Source of the DNA: Lagopus muta
Taxonomy: Eukaryota; Chordata; Aves; Galliformes; Phasianidae
DNA: 64,000 nt
Direction of reading: 5' to 3'
Assembly (NCBI RefSeq): GCF_023343835.1
Contig: NC_064438.1
Coordinates: forward strand, 56,072,578 to 56,136,577
Under the pieces are notes generated by a model. That model had not been told where the DNA came from and ran no database searches. It saw only the letters and a list, made by a program, of their open reading frames with translations. The translations under genes were made by a program, and so were the position numbers. Positions 1 to 12,565 of this stretch are shown here, piece after piece (within the stretch, counting starts at the first letter, position 1; the number at the start of each line of letters is the position of its first letter).

Positions 1-3000
1 TAGGAGGACTCCTCAGTGTCAACTGAGCAAATACACCCCAAAGAGAGTCCAACTGCCATCAAAGGCAGCTGCCTTGCCACCAGGGTAAATCCTACTGGGA
101 AAAAGCTGCTTCAGAACCACAGGTACCAGGCTGCAAGGACTACAAAGTGGAACCAGAAAGCTTGAAGCAGCAATTCCAGACCCCTTCCTTTAGCTGCTAC
201 TCCATTCACACTGAGCACAGACAGGGGTCTGGCTGCTGATCTCAACACCCAAACCCAGGACCTTGCAGCCCCATTGCTGCTGCATACTAGGTCTCCATGC
301 AAACACAGCCACTCCCTGTGCGCTCAGCCCATTTCAGTTCACCTCCTTCCGCTTTTTCTTAGTAATCCACACGACTTCTGTAACTCACTCAACGCTTCCT
401 CCTGCAGAGCTGACCTCTATCCTTCCCATAACCTCAGACGCACCCATACTTTCTTCATAGTGCCATTAGAGAGCTGTGGGCACAACAAGGAACACTCGGT
501 GTTCTCGGCACCGACGTAACCCTTACCTGCTCCTAACCCCCCCCGCCCAGGTCCCTGGCTATAATTAACCCATAGTGTGTTATCTAACACTAAACGCAAG
601 CCTCAGGGCTGGGAACCATCATTTATTTGTCTCTGCAATGCCACACACCCCAGTGGTGTTGTATAAATAAATTCCACAACCTGTTTGAGCGTGAGTCTGA
701 GCTTGATTCAGACCTGAATTATACCAGGTTTCTGAATGTACAAACAGCTCTGTTCAACTCCCTGCTCTCTTCAGCAATGACAACTTACGCAATTAGCCAG
801 CAGCGCCAAACATCACGACAGCTAATTGCTGCTGTGGACCACAACGGCAAGGAAAAACACAACGTTTAAATCCCTTCGCTTTTAAATACAAATTGCAAAT
901 TATGAAGGGATGAACAGCCTGCTGTCATCCAGAAGTACGCGCCCTGACAAGTGCCACGTGCCAATGCCACCTCAGCCACCAAAGCACTCAGACCTGCCCC
1001 AGCCTCAGCCCTCACACACCCGATGCGTTACCCAGTTCCAAGGCTGAAGCACTGCAGGAGCAGAGATTCTTGCGGCAACCTGACGTGAAATGGATTTCAG
1101 ACCAAAATAAAGCCAGTAGGCTTCATCTCCATGGAGCTCCTGCAACATAACATAGGCTGAGCAAGTTACTTAGGCTAGAAGTCCTTCTCATTAACGACCT
1201 AGGAATTTACATTTAAGCCAGATAGTGTTTCCTCTTTCCTAGATCACTGATGCTATCCAGCCCTGAAAAATCAACCCAGCTTCTGCAACAAGGAAAACTT
1301 GCTCACATGTACGTGCCAACAGAAATATATGTGATTTCTGTCTATCCCAGATCCACGTTAGACTTTTTCCCAATAAATTCTCTGCTAGTAGATAATTTAA
1401 CTTCAGCTTACTTTCTACATTCAAGACAGATCACACCCCAGTGATGGATGCTGAAGCTTTCTAGTAGGCCCAGGCATCCATCCCAGCTGACAAGCACCAA
1501 AACGCAAAGACCTGCAGCCACTCAGCATCCTTTTCCCAGTCTGTACACTGACTGCAGCAATCCCACATGGCTTCAGGTTGCTCGGCACAGCAACCACACC
1601 TGCAAGGCAAATACACAAAAGGAAGGAAATGCTGAGGGCACAGTTCAACCATCAACAGGTAAATAAAGGCCTGGGAAGATCCAAGGCTGGATGGCTGCCA
1701 GCAGAAGGTTGGTTAACAAGCTTCAAGAAACTGAGCACGGAGAAGGACAACTTCACCATCCCAAATAGCCATGGGAGCCTTATCAACTCGCACAGACCCC
1801 AGAGCAATTCCCAAATACCAAGTGCAGCGTTGGCAAGTCAGACAGACCATTTGGGGAAGCAGGACTTGCATAAGGATCACGTGGCCAACAGCTTTCTGAA
1901 GCAGCAGTGGCCAAGAACAAGCTGAGTCAGGGAGCCCTGCTTCCAGAGTACATATCAGGCTTCAATCTTGTTCCTCTTGATAATGCCCAACCCAACCTGC
2001 CAGCCTCCTGTCCCTGCAATATCCATGGACAAAAGCAAAAGCAGAGCAGCGTTCAGCTACAGCTTTCCAAAGTAGTATGTCATTTTTTCACAAAAAGCAA
2101 TAAATGCCTCCTTAAAAAAAAGGTGATGCAGTTCGTCTCATTAAGAGACCCATATTGTTCTTATCAAAGCATGGACCCACTCCAGTGCACTATGTATGCA
2201 GCAGCTTGCAAAGCACGTGTGGGTCTTTTTCTCTCTGAAAGCCACTCAACCAATGCAAGACCTGACCAGGGGGCCTCACACTCTCTAATTATTTGAAATC
2301 CACCATCCCTTCACCTTCAGCTATTCCAAGAGCTTAATGCTGCAGCTGGATCAGTACAGTGTTATTCTACACGACCAACCCAGCAGCCAAGTTACAACCA
2401 ACACAACCAAGCCCAAAACTTCAGAAAAAAAATATAATAATCTATCAACATAAAAAAGCACATTACACTTTCTTTCCCAAGACACTTCACTCGTCATCAA
2501 ATATCTGTCTTAGTGCGTTACCATCCTCCCATCATCCTGACTCGAGTTACCATGCTTACAGCAAGAAGCAGCCAGAGCCAAGAGCACTGCCTCGAGTCCA
2601 AGCACAGCTTGCAAGAACAGACCCCCTTTGGGGCAGTGACAGTTGAGTTCAATTTAATTAAAAAACAAACTACATTTCCATTCGAGTCAAAGTCAGAGAC
2701 AAAGAACTGTACACAGCTCAGACTGCACAGTCAGCTGTCTCTATAGGAATAGATCAGATTAAACAGTCCTGCAGCAGTCCAAAAAGAAAACGTTACTCGG
2801 ACAAGAGTTTAAGCACTGACCAGTCCTACGCTACCCAAGATCCAGGCATTTCTCTGTGGTGCCTCATGGCTGAAGCACCATCTTTCTGAATCATCAGTTC
2901 CAAGGAGCTATTTTATCAGGATTCAAACCGATGCACAAATGCACTGTTATCCTGTTTCAAAGGAAGACAAGGAGTCCTCCCTACAGCTCTGCCAATAATT

Positions 3001-4029
3001 CTCTTTTGCATCACATGGGTTGCATTGAGGGCCACTTCTCCCTCCGCTGGGGAACAGAACCAATGTGGTTCAGGTACAGGCTGTTCCCCAAGCCCACTCA
3101 CACTGCAGGGCTCCTGTTCTATGGCAGCAGGCTGGTGGCAGAGGCTGACTCCAGCTGTTCAATTTGGCTATTCAGGACCTAATGCGGACAGAAATTCATT
3201 AACGCATCTCTGTGGAAGCAAATATCAACCAGTTAGCATTCCATTTTCATTTAAATCTTTTAGGACAAATAACATGAGCACTATGTCTCTTTGCCTGGCA
3301 AAGCTCTGGGAGAAACCTCACCTGAAGCTGCCAGGCAAGAAATTTTAGGATACCTTTGCTACATACCACTGCAGACACACCTCTAGCACACACAAAACCC
3401 AAAGAAGCATCACGACAGCTGAAGAAAACTTTGCCCTGGCTAACATTCATGTAATTAAATTACAGTTTCACTCCAGGGAAAAAGGAGAGAGCACTTAAGT
3501 TTTGTTTAGATTGAAGTGCTGCAAGCCATGCCGCTTATCTGCTATCAGAACAGACTGCAGGGCTGCTCCGGTGATAATTCAGTAATGAAGTAACTGCAAT
3601 TGGAAGGTATGCAATTAGGCCCATCTCCTCCCCTCCTCTCTCCCCCAAAAAGAAAAGGAAGCACAGTTGTTATCACATCTCCTCCTAGCTCTGCTACCCC
3701 CACCACTTAAAATACCTACAGAGCAAAGTAGAGCTGTCACAAGCTGCTAACAAGCCTGGCTTGGCCTGGCTGGCAGACCAAAGGAGGCATTCTCAGCATC
3801 TCCTCAGAATGAAGTTACTACTTTACTTAGTGGGACGCCGTTCTCAGGCACCCACACACATTCATATATTAAGGTTAACATGCCCGTTTTGGGCTGCTCC
3901 AGGAAAAGCACCAGGAAAATGAAAAAACATGGCTGCTCCTGCTAATTTTAACTGTTAGCATCTCTCACCAACCCTCTGGGAGCCAAATGTGACACAGGTG
4001 GCACTCCATGGCTTTGCTGACTCCAGCCT
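1..4029. other. Gene-free stretch, probably FBXO34 intron 1
   Basis: No reading frame here shows conserved protein sequence, and the short open frames overlap on both strands without splice-site support. The sequence is unique-looking, moderately AT-rich DNA with several TAATT/ATTA-type motifs. Gene order (FBXO34 next to DLGAP5 in tetrapods) suggests it is the long first intron of FBXO34 on the minus strand. That is inference, because no FBXO34 exon is visible. Confidence 0.4.
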
Positions 4030-4113
4030 GGACACTGTGCTGATGGGTTGACAGCTGGACTAGGAGATCTCAGTGGTCTTATCCAACCTTAATGATTCCA
4101 TGGTTCTGTGGTA
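4030..4113 (+). mobile_element. CR1 LINE 3' end fragment
   Basis: The sequence shows the CR1 3' terminal pattern on the plus strand: a GACTAGGAGATCTCAGTGG-like block, then a TCCAACCTTAATGATTCCATG-like block running into degenerate terminal octamers. It is an old, diverged and heavily 5'-truncated copy. Confidence 0.75.
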
Positions 4114-4548
4114 TGTTGGCTTATTTTACCTGAACAACCTGCACCCATTTGCCCTTACAGAGCTGCATATTGCTGCCTAGGTTTTTACCATTTACCTTGA
4201 AGCCTATAGCTGCCATATCACTGGACACCTTCTAGCAATCAGGTCAGCTGTTAAAGCATAACCAACCAATCGTTAGGAGAACTGGTTTAGACTCCTGTCT
4301 GTGATATCTCATGCACCATCAGCACAGGGAGCATCTCACCACTCAAACCATTCCGGGCTCCCATTCAGAAGACTGCAGTGCTGTATCAAAAATGAACTCT
4401 CCACAAGTTAGAATCTCATTAAAGGCTGGAAAAGAGCTTTAAGCTCACCAAGTTCACTGCTATCAGTAACCCTTCAAAAGTAAGCATTTCAAGAGCGGTG
4501 GCAGAGGATCACCCAGGCCTGCTGTTCTGGGCATGAGCTCAAAAAGGC

Positions 4549-4740
4549 AAATCACACAATGGTTTGGGTTGGAAGGGAGCTTTAAGACCATCAAGTTCCA
4601 ACCCCCTGCTGTAGGCAGGGACACCTCCCTCTAGAGCAGGTTGCTTTACATGCCATCCAGCCTGGCCCTGAATGCTTCCAGGTAGGTGGCATCCACTGCT
4701 TCTCTGGGCAATGCTGAACATCCCAGTCAGTGCAGTCAAA
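4549..4740 (-). mobile_element. CR1 LINE fragment, reverse orientation
   Basis: Read on the plus strand it begins with the reverse of the CR1 tail (AATCACACAATGG, then TTGGGTTGGAAGGGA) and continues through the CCAACCCCCTGCTGTAGGCAG and CATCCAGCCTGGCC blocks typical of CR1. It is moderately diverged. Confidence 0.85.
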
Positions 4741-6189
4741 GCAAGAGCAGAACACTGACACACTGGGAAAGGGCTGCTAGAGGGGACAAGGAGCAGCCCT
4801 GCACACATTTAGCAAAACACAAAACAGACCAAGAGCGCAGTGCCAGAGCTGATGCTGCACCAAGGAAGGCATCTTGACATTTCGCAATAAAAGCTTAGGT
4901 GAGGCAAAGCTCAGAACAAAGACCTCAGTTAAGAGCTTTATAAATCAAAAAGGAGCTGGGCTGTCTCATAAAGCAGCACACAAGGCAGAGAATGAACCTC
5001 CAGCTCAGTGCTAGCAACTATCGCTTCAGCCACCCCAAGTCTTCTTCCAACCCAGAACCCAAACTCACTGTAAAACATAACCTCCAGTACGACACACTGC
5101 AGTGTGACTTACAGGCAAGATTTTATGCTTGACTTTCTGCCAGCTCGAGACAAACCAGAGCCCAGCAATACAACCCTGGTCGTCCCAGAGAAGGAACTCC
5201 CCAGTTCTCCATTCCATCCAAGAGGATATTAACCACTCCAGAACAGTCCAATAAAGCCACTTCCATTTTCCTTCATAGATTCCTTACTAAAAAAATCCAA
5301 TCTTTTTCATATTTTACAGATTAGAGGCCTCCCCTGCCTGGCACCTCGCAAAACCACCTTGAGATGCTGAAAAATAAAGCAAAACAGCAGCCTCTTACTA
5401 ACAGAGAGTGTTCAGTAACTACATGCAAGGATGACTTGCTATCAAACTCTTTAGAGCTTAAGAATTCACACAATGGGAACAGCTTTTCACAGAATTAGGA
5501 TCAGACTTGATGTGCCCCAGTTTCCCCAGGGTTACTTTTAGAAAACCCACCTACACCTAAAACACATCAGCTGCTCCTCACGCAGTGCAACAGAATGACT
5601 GAAACCTCATTTTTAACGGTACTGTTTCAGCATTCGCTTGAATTTAATGTCAACGCTTTGTTGGGGCTTTTTTTGTACTCAAGTGACAGAAGGAACTGTG
5701 TCAGATCCCAGGCTGAAAGATACTGGAATTGCAGCAAACTGCTGTTAGATGTGCAAGTCATTGGGAGGAGGAAAAAGACACAACTGAAGCTTACTAAATC
5801 CAAGCTGGTAAAGCACCAAAAGCATAAAGTGAGCTAGAAGTGCCTTACAGTTGCTAGGGATGCTTAAAATTAACAAAATCTAAAGTTATTTCCAAAGTTC
5901 ACACTTAGTAATTAGCACAGCAATAAGGAGGCCCCAAATAAGTGAAGTCAGCCTCGCTCTGGCTGTTCTGACAGATGGAATAAGCTGTGTGCAAAGTTAT
6001 TTTTGCAATTAGCAATTATACGTATCCTAAATATCAATTCTGCAAGTACAGCATGCAATAATGCATATATGGTACCAGAAATATTAAAGAAACACCATCT
6101 GAGTACTTGTTTTCCATCATTCTAGACATAAAACTAAAGAGACTGGGGTTGGATTTCTATTTAACGCCTCATTTTTCAAATCAATTAAC
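4741..6189. other. Gene-free stretch
   Basis: No coding or RNA gene is supported. From about 5,840 to 6,070 the sequence is AT-rich with repeated AATTA/TAAT motifs, as often found in non-coding regulatory DNA, but I see no decisive signal. Confidence 0.4.
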
Positions 6190-6482
6190 TATCACAGAAT
6201 CACAGACTGGCTTGGGTTGGAAGGGACCTCAAGGATCACGAAGCTCCAACCCCCCACCAATGCAGGGCCACCAACCTCCACATTTCACAGCAGCCCAGGC
6301 TGCCCAGGGCCCCATCCAACCTGGCCTTGAACACCTCCAGGGATGGACGGGGCATCACAGCCTCTCTGGGCAGCTGTTCCAGCACCTCACCACTCTCACA
6401 GCACACAACTTCCCCCTGACATCCAACCTCCATCTGCCCTCCCTCAACTTCAAACCATTTCCCCTCGTCCTGCTGTTATCTA
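6190..6482 (-). mobile_element. CR1 LINE fragment, reverse orientation
   Basis: It starts with ATCACAGAATCACAGA on the plus strand, the reverse of the CR1 octamer tail. It continues through GGTTGGAAGGGACCTCAAGG and the CCAACCTCCACATTTCAC block. Read on the minus strand it contains remnants of the C-terminal end of the CR1 ORF2 protein. The same subfamily recurs at 40,313 and 45,455. Confidence 0.92.
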
Positions 6483-8461
6483 CCCATAATTTCACTGAAG
6501 CAATTTCTCTCCATGAAGTACATTTGCACAAACTGTCCAAACAGTTTTCTCCAAAGAAAAATGGCTGCTTTGTCTAGAAACACATCCTCCTGATGTGCCA
6601 ACTGTCAGAATGAAAATGTATCTGAATTCATGTTCAAACAACGTGCTTATTCTGGAAAGTCTCCACATTCTGCCCATTACTTCTCCAAAACCCAGCTTAT
6701 AGGCATATCTATCCTATATTGTGCATCATATAATGGAATGGAAAATCTGGATTTGTGCATTCCTACTGATTTCTCACTCACTTCAAGCTAAAGAGATCCA
6801 GCCTCCTCCTAAGCCCGGCAGTTCTCGAGCTCCCTGCAGCAGCGTGATGAAGGATGGCTGAACCCCAAGTGCCCTTGACCAAGATACTCAACCTGTGTTC
6901 TACATTCTGAATTTAGTTTCTCTGTGCATGAAAGTCTACAGCTGCTCCAGCGTAGGAAGTTTGTCTCAAAGGCACCCAAAAACCCAGCAACTTCCCTCAG
7001 TGGTTCACCTTGACCTCAGTGGTTATGCAGTGAGCAGCCCTGCAGGCACATCCAGTCCAGAGGGCATCTGCCAAGGGATGCCCAGCATATAGTGCCAGCC
7101 TGAGCAGATATACAGCCAAAAAACACTGGGAGGTCAATCAAAACCAACCCTATGCTCACCGTGATGTGATGGGAAGCTTCTCATATTGGAGAAGAGGCCT
7201 CAGCTTCTGAAGAAAGCGAGAACAAGGCACAACCTCGATGCATTAATGCTGCTTTGCAGCTCCAGAAAAGGTATCCAGAACCCCTGTGTGCTGCTAGAAG
7301 AATGCCAAAGCTCTGCATGTTTAAAAGAATACTGGGAAGAGAAAGGATAATCCAAACCGATGTCATTTGCAAGGCAAATATGCAACACACAGGACTGCAT
7401 GCTATTAACCAACATTGAGCAACACTGCAAGCAGAGGTTCTGAAAGCAGCAGGAAGCTCTGCCTGAAACAAAGCGAAAATGCTTTCACAAAAATACTTCT
7501 GTGGCCAAATGAAATACTGAGTTCAACGAAGCAAGCAAGCACTTACACCTATCGTGGTGGGGTTTTTCCCTTTCCTCTTCTTCTCAACCAGGGAGTCATT
7601 TATCTCTAAGCTATCAAAAGAAAACACTTTCAGAGTCGAAGTGAGAAAAGCTGCAGAAAAGAAAGCCCTGCCTGGCACAAACAGATAATATTTGACAAAT
7701 AAAGAAGAGAACCTCCAAGCTAGAGGAAGGAAGAAAACAGTTCTGAATAATTTACTTCGTGTAGCTTAGTTCCTGCCAAAACAGCTCTATAAATCCCATG
7801 GTGGTTCTGATAATCTCCATTCTTAGAACAAAAAAAGCTAAGACTGAACATTAGCAACATTAATTGTGCGATATGACCTGAATGATGCAGGAACAAGTAG
7901 TTAAACCAACCACAGCATCTGCTGAATTTTTAATCACTACTTGTTTTGCTGCGAGGCAGAAGAACGCTGCATACTGGCTTGCAAGCACTGTAAAGAACAG
8001 CACATTAGGACAGCAAGATTTCAACTGGCAGAAATTCAGCCTCCGTCCTACCTACATGCCATGACTTTGCTATGAACTGCAGACATAGCAGCTTCTAAAG
8101 CAGGAATTTTTTGTTAATCGCTTGGAAAAGACCATGCTTTCTGCACCCCAAGGTAACAGTCAGCCATTTCTGACTAATTAAAGAAATGATGTTTCCTGAA
8201 CGGCCATTTGCATGTCCCTCTGTAGGGTACTGCTGCTCACAAAACATTATCAGGCAGCTGCACAGCCACCCAGCAGCAACTCCATATGAAAGTAGCAGCT
8301 GAACCTCAGATGTGTAAGAAGGTGGTCTACTTAAATATGTACTGCAAGAGGTGCAACTGCAACACCTCGAGGCATCCTTGAGCTATATTTAATCCATCTG
8401 CCTCTGATACCCTCTGCACTGACACTGCAGAAACCCACACCTCACTGTGGCTGCCCAGGGT
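6483..8461. other. Gene-free stretch
   Basis: No conserved protein or RNA gene is visible. Short open frames (for example around 7,181-7,471 on the minus strand) lack any family resemblance and splice support. It probably continues the FBXO34 intron. Confidence 0.4.
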
Positions 8462-8560
8462 AGAATCCTAGAATGGCCTGGGTTGAAAAGGACCACAATG
8501 ATCATCTGGTTTCAACCCCCTGCTATGTGCAGTCGCCAACCAGCAGACCAGGCTGCCACC
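8462..8560 (-). mobile_element. CR1 LINE fragment, reverse orientation
   Basis: AGAATCCTAGAATGGCCTGG is followed by GTTGAAAAGGACCACAATG and CAACCCCCTGCTATGTGCAG. This matches the reverse CR1 3' end and is very similar to the fragment at 19,022-19,112, so both belong to one CR1 subfamily. Confidence 0.88.
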
Positions 8561-11229
8561 ATCGCAAACTGCACAAGGGCCCCCAAAGGCAAAGCCAGCC
8601 TTGCTGTGCTTTCACTGCTTTTGAAGCCCAAAATAGCTTGATTAGAACTAACCACCATGCCTACAGTGACACATGCACCTCTAGTGATGGTACAGGCATG
8701 AAACTGCAACAGCAGGATTAGCAAGTGATACAGCAAACAGTCAAAAGGGGGCAAAAAAAACAAGTTATTTGGGGAATAAATGCATACAAATTCCACAGCT
8801 ACCCCCAGAATTTGCATGATAAGCAGTTATCTTGATTCTTATTCTGATTCAGTGGGGGGAGAGCGACTTTTCTTTAAAAAAGACAATATTTACAAACACA
8901 AAAAAGTAAAAATATTGCCTTTAATAAGTCTGTCATGATGACTCTAATAGATTCTAACTTTGGTAAGTTATTAAAGTCAAAACAGCTTAGAAAATAAGAC
9001 CAGAAAGTGTGGTACGAATAAGAACCGAGCAGCCACATATACCAAAGCAGCATTCCTGTGCCTCCCCCACTGCAGAGCTCCCAGATCTGAGAAGCTGGGG
9101 TCTGACCAGCAGCTTTCACTGAGACCTCCTTCCAAAGCTTAATAACACTAGATGTTCCCATCTGTACATTTGAGTCCAAATAACTCATGAGAGGAAAGAA
9201 AAAAGCAGTAGATTGTGACAGGAGATAGGCATGCTTCCAGAATTGCGTGATCTTGAACAGCAACCTTCAGACCAGCACTACGTTTTCCTTACAGGCTCAG
9301 CTATAATGGGGGCAAGAAAAGCTGCCACCTTCATTGCACTGCACTGATGGGAGAACAGATTAAAATCAGCAGCAGAAATACTGAAATACACAATACCTGA
9401 GGTTAATAAAGTAACTGGCGTTTGAATACTGTACTGAACCACCCGTGCTGTGAAGGTACAGGGTGGCAAGAAGCTAAACTAACACGTCACACTGAATGTG
9501 TCAATTCTTGGAACCTCAGGGCCAGTTAGCTGCCAGGTGGTATCTTGTGCATTCTACACCATGTTCAGCTACACAGCACATCAATCAACACAGCACCTCT
9601 GTACCCCAAACCGCAGCCCTTCCTGGCATGGAAGCTGCAGGCAGGTCTCTATGCACAGCTTGCTGTTACGGAGTCGCTGCCCAGTGCCACAGCACACACC
9701 TGCAGCACGAGCTTCCAGCTCTAAGGGACACGTAGAGGTGTTTTATGCACCTGTAAGAAAATCACTTGCAGCTTAGAGCTTGACAAGTCACTCCTGCACG
9801 CTCACAATCCTTATCTGAGTAAAGATTTTAATGAGCGTTTAGAACATAAAGCTGCTTCTTCAATCTCTGCCTGTCCTCCAATTAAAAAGGAAGGAAACAA
9901 CTTAATCATCCAGAGCCTGCAAGATGATTTTAAGACAGCGGCATCAAATCCCACAACTTTTCACACCCATTAAAATGGAACTTTGTCATCTGAAGGGGAG
10001 ATTTTGATAAGTGCAATGCAATTAACAGATGCTGCCTTTGTTACCAGACTGCTCGTGACGAAGCGCAGGCTCCTTGACATTCCATCTCCTTCCCTCAAAG
10101 GCGCTGCGCTGCAGCAAATTTATGGTTTTACCACGTAAAAGGAGAATTTGGGCAGGTTACCTTCAGAATCACTCAATAAGGCTCTTTCACTCCAGGAAGG
10201 CGGGTGGCTGCTGGAAAGCCATAGAGGCACTCCCTTCCCCCTTCCCTCAGGACCAAAAACGCTGCATGGAAAACACTCCCACCCCCTGCAGCAAGGGATT
10301 AGGTATTTATTAAAAAGGAATCAAAATAATGTTTAAAATAAAATAAAATAAAAGGCTTCCAGTTATGATCTCAGGGGTAAAAAGCAGCTCTGGTGCAACT
10401 AAAGTGGGGCTGCGTTAGGAATTCTTCTGCTCACCGAAAAGTTGCTGCTCCCATGTAGGCAGGATGCCCTTCGTCCGCCTGCGCTGCTCACACTGAGCGC
10501 AGAAATAGATGTGTTGAATTTTCTTTCCTCCCAGTGAGTCATTTTGCTACCACCGCGTTAAGCAGTAACAACATTAACAACCTACAGGCACCTACGGGTT
10601 CAGACTTTGGACTCCCAAAAACGACTGCCTACCTCCACCAGCGGGGTTTTTCAGCTCTTCTCCGGGGGTGACAGACAATTACAGAGGCCAATTATGTAAA
10701 ACCTTTCATCCGAGAAAACGCGGAGCACTACGCAAACATTCATTAAGCCTCGCAACTCCTCGAACTCACCAGTTCAAAGCCAGCTCGCCTATCTCAAGCC
10801 ACCAAAACTGGATCCCGAGAGCAGCATAACCGAGATAGCATGCAGCGCAGCAGGGCCAACCACTCGGCTATTTACGCAGCTCCACGGGCGGGTTTTACAG
10901 CCGTCAGCCGGTTCTATGGGAGCAGACAGGCACACTGCTGCGGGAGCGCTGCTATCCCCACGGCTCCTGCTGACGAAACGGGTTTGGTTTTTTTTTCTTC
11001 CCCCCCTCAAATAAAAGCCACACGGTCACCTCGGTTTGCTGAAGGAACTGAAAGCTGCGCTCGTTGCTCCAAGCGAGGCCTCGGAGGAAGCAATGTTGAG
11101 AAGAAATCGTTCCCACTGCGTTGGGCTGTAAAGCTTTCCCTCGGTCCTTACACAACTCCCACGTGAAGGCGCAATCAGAAGCAACACCCACTCGACCCAG
11201 CCGTATTTTCGCTACACTGACGGATATTC
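8561..11229. other. Gene-free stretch leading into CpG island
   Basis: No coding exon is supported. An (AAAAT)n run sits at about 10,336-10,352. The block around 9,870-10,070 has low repeat content and several ATTA/GATA-like motifs. CpG density rises from about 10,400 rightwards as the sequence approaches the island. Confidence 0.4.
10336..10353. repeat. (AAAAT)n short tandem repeat
   Basis: Three to four consecutive AAAAT/AAATA units can be read directly. It is a simple microsatellite with no sign of function. Confidence 0.85.
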
Positions 11230-11930
11230 AGAACCGCTTCCCCGGCAGGCTGCGGAAAGCCCCCTCAGGAAGCGGCAGCACGCACAGCCGCGGGCCGGCC
11301 GGCCGGCCGTTCAGGAGGCCCCGCGAGCCCCGCACGGGCGGCCCGGAGGAGTCCGGCCCCGGCCCCGCAGCGCGGCCCCGTCACGGACGGGAAGGCCCGG
11401 AGCGAGCAGGCCCGCGGCCGGGACGCAGCCAACCGCCCCTCCACGGCCCCGCAGCCGCCATAGCCGGCCGGGAGCGCGGGCGCTGCGCGCGGGGCCTGCT
11501 CGCCTCCCGCTCGCCTCCCGTTGGCCGCTCGCTCTCCTGCCGCCCACCTGCCCGCCCAGAGACCCCGCCGCGCCGCCAGAGGCCTACCCGGAGCGTGGCC
11601 CACAGCGAAGGGAATCCCGGCGGCGCGCAGCGCGAAGCCGCCAGGCTCGGCTCGGCGCGGCGCGGCCGGATCCCCCGAGCCCAGCGGCGGCGGCGGGAGG
11701 AGCTGCGGAGGCCGCGCCAATCCGCGCCCTGGGCGGGGCGGGGCGGGACGGGTCTGGGCCCGCCGGGGAGGTACGCGGAACGCCGCCCCCGCGCCGTGCC
11801 AGGCACCGCGCCGCCCGAGTGCTCGGCGCCTCCGCGCCTCTGGAAGGGCCGGGGCTGCCGCGGATCGCGGAGCCTTCCTTGCGGAGCCTTCCTTCCCTGG
11901 GCCCCCAGCTCTTCGTAGGACCGTGGTGCC
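11230..11930 (-). promoter_or_regulatory. FBXO34: CpG island, probable FBXO34 promoter and first exon
   Basis: The sequence is extremely GC-rich and dense in undepleted CpG, with many GGCGGGGCGG/CCGCCC GC-box motifs, especially around 11,690-11,760. The rest of the locus is CpG-poor. FBXO34 encodes an F-box protein expected to act as a substrate adaptor of SCF ubiquitin ligases. In tetrapods it lies head-to-head with DLGAP5, and its first exon is non-coding and far from the main coding exon. That fits an island about 6 kb upstream of DLGAP5 with no coding exon to its left. The assignment rests on synteny. I cannot place the transcription start or the exon 1 donor, and the long GC-rich open frames here are composition artefacts. 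Confidence 0.5.
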
Positions 11931-12019
11931 CTACATGGGGCTCGCGGCTCTCCGCTGCTCCCGAGATCTCCGTAGTGTCCAGAATTCTCTTCAGGACATC
12001 GGTGCAGCCAGGCACTGAC

Positions 12020-12215
12020 AGATCATAGAACCACTCAATGATTCATTGCATGGCCTGGGTTGCAAAGGAGTGCCCATCCACTATCAATCCCCTGCTGTGT
12101 GCAGGTCACCAACCAGCAGCCCAGGCTGCCCAGAGCCACATCCAGCCTAGCCTCGAGTGCCTCCAGGGATGGGGCATCCACAGCCTCCTTGGGCAACCGG
12201 TCCCATGTGTCATGA
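12020..12215 (-). mobile_element. CR1 LINE fragment, reverse orientation
   Basis: It contains GCATGGCCTGGGTTGCAAAG, the CTGTGTGCAGGTCACCAACC block and CAGCCTCCTTGGGCAACC. All are shared with the CR1 fragments at 21,848, 33,168 and 47,479. Confidence 0.9.
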
Positions 12216-12410
12216 AGGATCCTGGCAGGTCTTTCCCCCCAGCAATGCCCATAGGTTCCAGGCCTGGGATGTCTGAAAGCAGACCCTGGGGTTTGGAGCT
12301 GCTTGTTCACCCTAATGCCTTGAGGCTTGTGCCTTCATGCCAGTGTGCTGGGTGCTGTGAGGTTGAGTGACCAACATGATGTGACACTGAAAGCAATGGG
12401 ATTGCCAGCT

Positions 12411-12565
12411 TAGAATCACAAAATTGGAACAGACCTCACAGATCCCAAGTCCAACCCACCCCCACCACACCCAGTGACCATATCCCCCATTGAATGCCAC
12501 ATCTCCACTGTTCTTAACACCTCCAAGGATGGTGACCCACCACTCCCTGTGCAGTTGTGCCAAAC
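12411..12565 (-). mobile_element. CR1 LINE fragment, reverse orientation
   Basis: AGAATCACAAAATTGGAACA is followed by CAGACCTCACAGATCC and the CACCTCCAAGGATGGTGACC block, a CR1 3' segment of an older subfamily similar to that at 43,635. Confidence 0.8.

Noticed and set aside
1-11229. Search for an FBXO34 coding exon with an F-box on the minus strand
   Set aside because: No frame here shows F-box-like sequence or length. The coding exon is presumably outside the window.
11121-12018. Long GC-rich open frames of up to 265 codons on both strands
   Set aside because: They lie in the CpG island, where stop codons are rare by composition. Frames overlap on both strands with Arg/Pro/Gly/Ala-rich, unconserved products.
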